Notes under the pieces: model-generated
What the model was told of the DNA's origin: nothing
Database searches by the model: none
The model's input: the letters and a program-made list of their open reading frames with translations, nothing else
Made by a program: the position numbers and the translations under genes
Source of the DNA: Brachionus manjavacas
Lineage: Eukaryota > Rotifera > Eurotatoria > Ploima > Brachionidae
Assembly (NCBI GenBank): GCA_019054805.1
Contig: JAHQIY010000004.1
Coordinates: 5,146,001-5,210,000 of the forward strand
Direction of reading: 5' to 3'
Length of the DNA stretch: 64,000 nt
Shown: in pieces, positions 58,300 through 64,000 of the stretch
Numbering within the stretch: the stretch's first letter is position 1
Layout: the number at the start of each line of letters is the position of its first letter

Positions 58300-58766
58300 T
58301 TAAACAAATACAAGAGCACTGATGGTTAACAGGATTGAGACCATTTGAAAAGAGACAGATGAAGCAGAGTTTCCGATTAAATTTTTTGAATTGACTTCTG
58401 CATCTGAAATTATCAAAAGTTAAAAAAAAAAATTCTTTTTTAAAAAATACCTTTTTCCTGGCCTGAAGTTTCATTTGTTTGGCCCTTAACTGGAGATGTT
58501 TGATTAACAAATGAAGTCGTTTCCACAGCCTCAACCTCTTTGGGACCTTCAGTTGCATCTGGCAAGGCTACCTCTACTGGCTCTGCCTCATTAACGCTTT
58601 CTTCGAAATTTTCCACATTTTCTTCAGTTGGTAAATCCGAAACTTCCGGCTCAGCTTCTTGGCAAACTACAAACAAAACGTTTTTATTTTTACCTAATTG
58701 TTTTTTTCTCTAGAGCTTACTCATAGCTGGGATCAGAAACAAAGCCACAATCAAGAAAAACTTCAT
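58300..58766 (-). CDS. Small acidic protein, predicted GPI-anchored
   Basis: I do not recognise the family. Three minus-strand exons, 58766-58721, 58666-58451 and 58403-58300, splice in phase (A|GTAAGC..TTTGTAG|TT; AAAG|GTATTT..TTTCAG|AT) to 121 residues. Residues 1-18 are a signal peptide (MKFFLIVALFLIPAMICQ). The middle (about 19-85) is strongly acidic and low-complexity (EAEPEVSDLPTEENVENFEE) with N-glycosylation candidates NQT and NET. The C-terminus has small residues (GNSASS) followed by a hydrophobic end (MVSILLTISALVFV) with no cytoplasmic tail, the usual signature of a GPI attachment signal. It is probably a short cell-surface protein. Intact signals at both ends across two introns argue that it is real. 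Confidence 0.75.
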
Positions 58767-61160
58767 ATTGAATTTATCTTAATAGGTTCTAAAAAAATTG
58801 ATAAAAGATTCAAGGTTTAGTTTTTTATTAGCATAAAAGATATTGATTATTTTGATGCAATAGAAAATGCAGCTGAAATGTCTTCGTCATTTTTTCCTTA
58901 AACAAAGACAATTTTTTTTATATTTTTATGAAATCTAAGCACAAAAGTTCTATTTGAAGCTTTTCTTGATGAATAAATCCTCGAGGAAAAATACTCAACT
59001 TTATTTTGCTAAACTCAAAAATAAATTCATATTTTTATATGATCTAAGTGATCTCTTTTTAATTAATAAGCCACAAATAAACTCAATGGTGAGCAAGACT
59101 TATTTTTCTAAATTAGGACTTTGTTGATTAGTTAGACTTAATCTAGACCATTACTCTTTATATGTATAAATTAAACACTTTTTTGTCGTTAGGCCGATCT
59201 TCAAAATTAAAAACTATTTCAAAGCTATTTGAATTGTTAATATAAATTGAAAGAAAACAAGAGATCGTTCTCTCTTGACATTAAATGAAAGTTTTTAATT
59301 AGCTGAACTAGACCATCGCTGATACACAAATATGTCCCATGGATGAACATTTTTTAAATGGCTTTATATTTTATATTTAAAATGAAAACTTTTAGATTAT
59401 TTGAATATTTTACACCGACCTGATCATAGCACATACTAAATTTGAATAACTTAAAAGCACCTTTGCAAAATCAGGTTATACGAATTCTACTTGATGATAT
59501 ATTAAAATGGCTTGGATCACTTCAATTAGCTTTTACATTCCAAATATTTCCAGAGACTTTTTAAATCTCGAAAAGTTGATTTTTAAAGAAAAACAAATGG
59601 TTTAAATAGTTGAATTGATCTAAATGTAGCTAGCCAAGCGTAAAGCCAAACGAGACCGTAGTTGTTTTGGTAACCGGTGATAATTAGAACTTGGGCAGGC
59701 AAAGCTTAAATAAATATCAAAATAATCGACCATTAAATATGACAAGCTTAATGCTTAAATCGTATTTTTTAATTGTTTTGTGGGCTTATGATAACATCCT
59801 TTCCAAACAAAGAAAAATAAATGATTTTTGTCAAAAGCTTACTTAGACAAATAAAAAAAAATAATTTAAAAAATTTTTGCAACAATTTTGGCACAAATTA
59901 AGCCAAATGACCCGAATCAATTTTTTAGTTTATTTTTTTAGTAGGACTCTGTCTGAAGTTTATCACACTATTTGTTTTTTGAAACAATTCAAGTGAAATT
60001 TATTTACTAAAATACGGCTTATATTTTATTTGATTAGTTAATTTGAAATCAAAAATCGTATGATTTGATATAGTTGTTGTTTAGTTTACATTTGATATTG
60101 AGCACATGAGAATTGATCTTTAATTCAAAATAAATTCGAAAAACAGCAAAATTTCTCTATGATCAGAATTTTAATGTAAAAATTTCTTCTGAACTTTAGA
60201 GTTTAGAAATAATAAGTAACAAAGCTTTATAAGCTTAGATTATTTAAATGACATTTGCAAGAAAATATTCTCAGAAATATTTAAATGCTTATTTGGAGGA
60301 ATCTTTAAATATGCAGCCGCATTTTTTCTTCTATTAAAAATTTAATAAAAATTTGTTCATTTTTCTGTTTTAGATTTCGAAAGCGAAATTTACATTGAAA
60401 GTTGATAAATTAAATTAAAAATAAAAATAGATCAATCCTATTAATTAGGAAAAGGATACATTTTGGCTTTAAAACATTTCAAAAATAAAATAGAAAAAGA
60501 TCTCGAGAAAAATCGTTTGACAGATAGATCAAATCCAATTAAGGATAAATATTTTTAATTTTAAGATCGTAATTTAATCAAGCATAAAAATTAATTCAAT
60601 TTTTAAAGCACAAGGCTTTATTTTCATACTTTAAAATGATCAACATTCGCTACTAAAGTATTAAATTGCTAAACTTTTTGAAGAATAAAAATCAGGTAAG
60701 CAGTATCATTTTTTTTCAAGATTCTATGTTATCTAGGAAACTTGAAGTTTCACCATGAGTAAGCTGATTTTTTCTCAATTTTTTTCTCTCCCAACTATTG
60801 AGTTTATCTCAAATAGAGTTTTGATAAATATCACTCAGCTGAGTTAAATTTTTAGAAAACTTTTTTTTTAAAAAGAACAAAATCCATTTATTTCATTTTT
60901 CTCCAGGTGAAGAAATCAATTAAAATATATTTTGAATAAAAATAACCGAGTAATATAAATTTTCGAATTTGATTTTTAATAAAATATGCCAAATAAAAGT
61001 GTAAAAGTTCAAATATATTTACAAATTTAATTTAATTATTAATTTTATTTGAATAAATAAAAATGCTTTGAATAAATTTTGAAGAAAATCAAAAGCGAAA
61101 AATTATTTTTTATTTAAAAAACAAACATCTCAAAAATATCAAATATTCCATTTCGCATAT
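58767..61160. other. AT-rich intergenic region
   Basis: I see no gene or bounded repeat. The right end abuts the 3' end of the RTE-like LINE. Confidence 0.45.
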
Positions 61161-63900
61161 TTAAATTCTTGTTAAGATCTTGAAATTCTTGAACAAATCT
61201 CTTTCAACAGTTCTCCTCCTGGTCATCTTTGGTCTTCCAGCATTTCTCTTTCCTTGAGGTGTCCAAAATAGTGCAACTCTAGGAATTCTGCTTGTTGACA
61301 TTCTAAGAACATAACCAAGCCACTTAAATCGTCTTCTGTGTATGATAATGCATATTGGCTCGGACCTTGATCTGTTGTACAGTTCTTTATTTGTAATAAC
61401 TTTCGGATAGAAGATTCTCAAAATTTTTCGCAGGCAATTGTTATGGAATACTTCGATCTTTTGAAGATCAATGTCAGTCATCCTCCAGCATTCAGATCCA
61501 TACAACAATACAGATTTGACAAGACTACTATAAAGATGCAATTTAGTTCTCAGTCGAAGGAATGACGATTTCCACATATCCTTTGATTTGAAGAAAGCAG
61601 TTCTGGCCTTCATTAATCTGTTTCGAATGTCTTCTTCGGAGCAACCATTTTTGCTAATCATGCTTCCTAGGTATGTAAAGCTGTCGACGCATTTAAGATT
61701 TTCTTCTCCAACAGAAATTGGTGCATTGAGTTTTTTGTTTATGCACATAATATCTGTTTTTCCAGTGTTTATCTTTAGGCCAACATATACGGTTTTTCGT
61801 TTCAGCTTCTCGGTCTTTTCCCTCATATGGCTCTCCATCTGTGATATTAGAGCAATATCATCAGCAAAATCAATATCTTCGAGATCTTTCATCCGACCCA
61901 GAGGCATTCCCCAGTAAATGCCAGTTCGCTGTCCTTTAGTGCTTCTCCTCATTGCAAAGTCGATGAGGGTCAAGAAAAGTAATGGAGAAAGAATGCATCC
62001 CTGACGGACCCCTGTCTTAATTTGGAAATATTCTGAGGTACTCTCCTGCAGAGTCACATTGAACTCAAAATTATCAAAAAAAAGCTTTATAAAATTTATG
62101 ATTTTCTGAGGAATGCCGTACGATCTAAGCACGGCCCATAGGGTTTCTCTGTGTACACTATCATATGCCTTCCTAAAATCGATGAAGCTGACAAAAAGGA
62201 GTACGTTCCATTCAATATACTGTTCCACGATGTTACGCAGTGCATATATCTGATCAATGCATCCTTTTCATTATCTGAATCCGGCTTGTTCCTTGCGCAA
62301 GAGTTAATCAATCGGAGAATTATACGATTGGAAAAAATTCTGCAGAAAATTTTACTTGGAATAGAAATTAATGTTATTCCACGACAATTATCGCATTTCG
62401 AAAGATCACCCTTTTTCGGTATTATATGATATGTCCTTTAGTCCAATCTACTTGAATTACCTCTTCGACCCAGATAGAAGAAAAAAGGTCAAATTTTATA
62501 GAGACAGATAAGGCTCCGTCAGCTTTTATCATCTCAACCGGATTTTTATGATTGAGAACTTCCTTGAAGTGTTCGACACATCTTGATGCTTGTTCTTGAA
62601 TTGTAGAAAGGGTTTTTCCTTCTTTGTCTTTCAACAGTGCTACCTTTGTTCGGTTTCCGCACATGTGATTTGTGATCTTGAAGGTTTAACTAAAGTCCCC
62701 TCTTTCCGCGGCTTCATCTGCAATTTTGGCCATTTGATCAGTAAAGGCGCTTTTATCTCATCTTGCGCTCTTCTTGACATCTTTATTTTTGTTGCTGTAC
62801 TCTTTTTCAATCATGGTCTTTAACCTTTCCGATTTTGAACGGATTAATTTTGCCTTTAGGTCTGATCTTTCCTTAATTTTCGTCGAGGTTTCATTGATAA
62901 TCCACTCTCTTCTGGATCCACTCTGATATGCAAGAGTGGCATCTGCTGCATTACATTAAGCTTGCTTGATGACATTCCACTTCTCCTGTAGATTTTCATC
63001 TCATTTGCTGTACCACACTCTTGAAAATTCGCTCTTATCTTTTCGCAGTATTCCTTCTTTAATCTCGGGCATTTCAGGTAATTTAAATTGTATTTTTTTT
63101 GTTCCTGTGTTTCCCATACGTTTTCCTTAATTTGAGCTGTAACGATCCGACAACTAGTGTAAAGACGTCTGCACCTCTAAATGCACGGACATCTTCAATG
63201 ATCCTCTCCATCTTTTACTTACGCCTATATGGTCGATTTGGATGAGTGATCTGCCCCCAGGTGATCGCCAAGTAAGTTTGTGGACCTCCTTATGCTCAAA
63301 CAGAGTTCCTCCAATAACTAGACCACTTTCTAGACAAAAATCGACAAATCTTTCTCCATTTTCGTTCATAGTTCCGCAACTGTGTGAACCTATCACTGAC
63401 TCAAAACCAATATTTTCGTTACCCACCACCGCATTCATATCATCCATCACAATTAGAACATCGTGACGTGGGACCTTCTACGATTTCGCGTAATCCATTG
63501 TTAAAGATTTCTTTCTCTTCAGTGCAAGCTACGTTGGTCGGTGCATAACATTGTATTATTGTAATTTTACAATGCTTTCCTTGAAAACGTGCGGTGATCA
63601 TCCGTTCGTTAATCGGGTTCCATGACAGCAAGGTTCTTGCGGCGAATTTTGATAGCATTATTGCAACACCATAAACATGACTGCCATCTTGAGGCATTTC
63701 GGATAATAATATTGATATTCCGTCCTTTTTGACGCTTTGACCTGATCCAGCTCAACGAGACTCGCTTACTCCAAGGATATCAAGTCGGTATTTTGACATG
63801 ACGTCGATTACTTGAGCTGATTTTGATGTTTCCCACATGGAACGTGAGAGCCATTTTTATAGGGTTTTTCTTGTTAAGAAATTTCGGAGTTAGACCCTCC
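61161..63900 (-). pseudogene. RTE-like LINE, near full-length but frameshifted
   Basis: Minus strand, 5' to 3': endonuclease start near 63850 (MWETSKSAQVIDVMSKYRLD, ILGVSESRWAGSGQS), YGVAIMLSKFAARTL and IIQCYAPTN (63697-63440). After a frame change come NAVVGNENIGFESVIGSHSC and TWRSPGGRSLIQIDH (63450-63154). The EN-RT linker is at 62664-62422, then RT from 62228: SFIDFRKAYDSVHRETLW, TGVRQGCILSPLLFLTLIDF and DIDFADDIALIS (intact FADD). The tail YGSECWRMT, NNCLRKILRI, RRRFKWLGYVLRM and TPQGKRNAGRPKMT ends at 61161. The RT half is open for 355 codons, but at least three frameshifts upstream disable it. The endonuclease resembles the one domesticated-like annotations call craniofacial development protein 2, hence RTE-like. 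A relic of the family is at 16690-16990. Confidence 0.92.
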
Positions 63901-64000
63901 TCACGGCTTTCAGCCATACTCGTCAAATTTACCAAAAGGTCCCGCCCTTTCTCAGCGCTTGTTTTTTGGTTTTGCGTTATGGGATGGTTTTGTCAGTCTA

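Noticed and set aside
61588..61917. Plus-strand 109-codon frame in the RTE-like LINE
   Set aside because: It is antisense to the intact reverse transcriptase and has no domain.

Overview
The window is eukaryotic, very AT-rich and metazoan. Genes are split by GT-AG introns, many only 45-57 bases long, beside a few introns of about 2 kb filled with transposon debris. The gene set is animal: ZER1, ENDOG, BRE1, KDM8, an alpha1-adrenergic/octopamine-like receptor, bublin and nanos. The AT bias, minimal introns, a KCTD-type BTB plus TLDc fusion, and abundant CR1/L2-like and RTE-like LINEs fit a small lophotrochozoan. A monogonont rotifer such as Brachionus is my best guess, but that is inference and not shown by the sequence.

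Layout. 0.8-1.4 kb: LINE tail. 4.9-11.3 kb: ZER1, a CUL2 Gly/N-degron receptor of about 1429 residues in two exons; its intron carries hAT-type MITEs. 12.1-12.5 kb: Helitron/PIF1-like helicase relic. 13.7-17.0 kb: LINE graveyard, with one RT fragment cleanly interrupted by a MITE. 17.4-18.4 kb: endonuclease G. 18.8-21.8 kb: LINE fragments, one interrupted by a tRNA-derived SINE with target duplication. 23.2-31.5 kb: BRE1 in eight exons. 34.9-36.9 kb: KDM8/JMJD5 in six exons. 39.2-40.8 kb: an amine GPCR in five exons. 41.7 kb: SINE. 43.0-44.0 kb: BTB-TLDc protein (minus strand). 44.6-45.9 kb: a 1240-base hAT-type non-autonomous element built from inverted arms of exact 101-base repeats. 46.0-46.7 kb: LINE. 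47.9-48.7 kb: bublin. 49.8-50.2 kb: MITE. 52.2-54.9 kb: a very long nanos. 56.1-56.4 kb: SINE. 58.3-58.8 kb: a small predicted GPI-anchored acidic protein (minus strand). 61.2-63.9 kb: a nearly complete but frameshifted RTE-like LINE running toward the right edge.

The host genes do not form an operon or pathway. Two relate to chromatin or ubiquitin (BRE1, H2B ubiquitin ligase; KDM8, JmjC oxygenase) and ZER1 is another ubiquitin-ligase receptor, but their proximity is probably incidental. The more unusual content is the mobile DNA. Four insertions of hAT type can be bounded to the base by 8-bp target duplications, a fifth has an 8-9 bp duplication, and one four-copy SINE family has clear polymerase III boxes. 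Exon coordinates were worked out by hand from splice signals, reading phase and remembered family alignments. No search or expression data were available.
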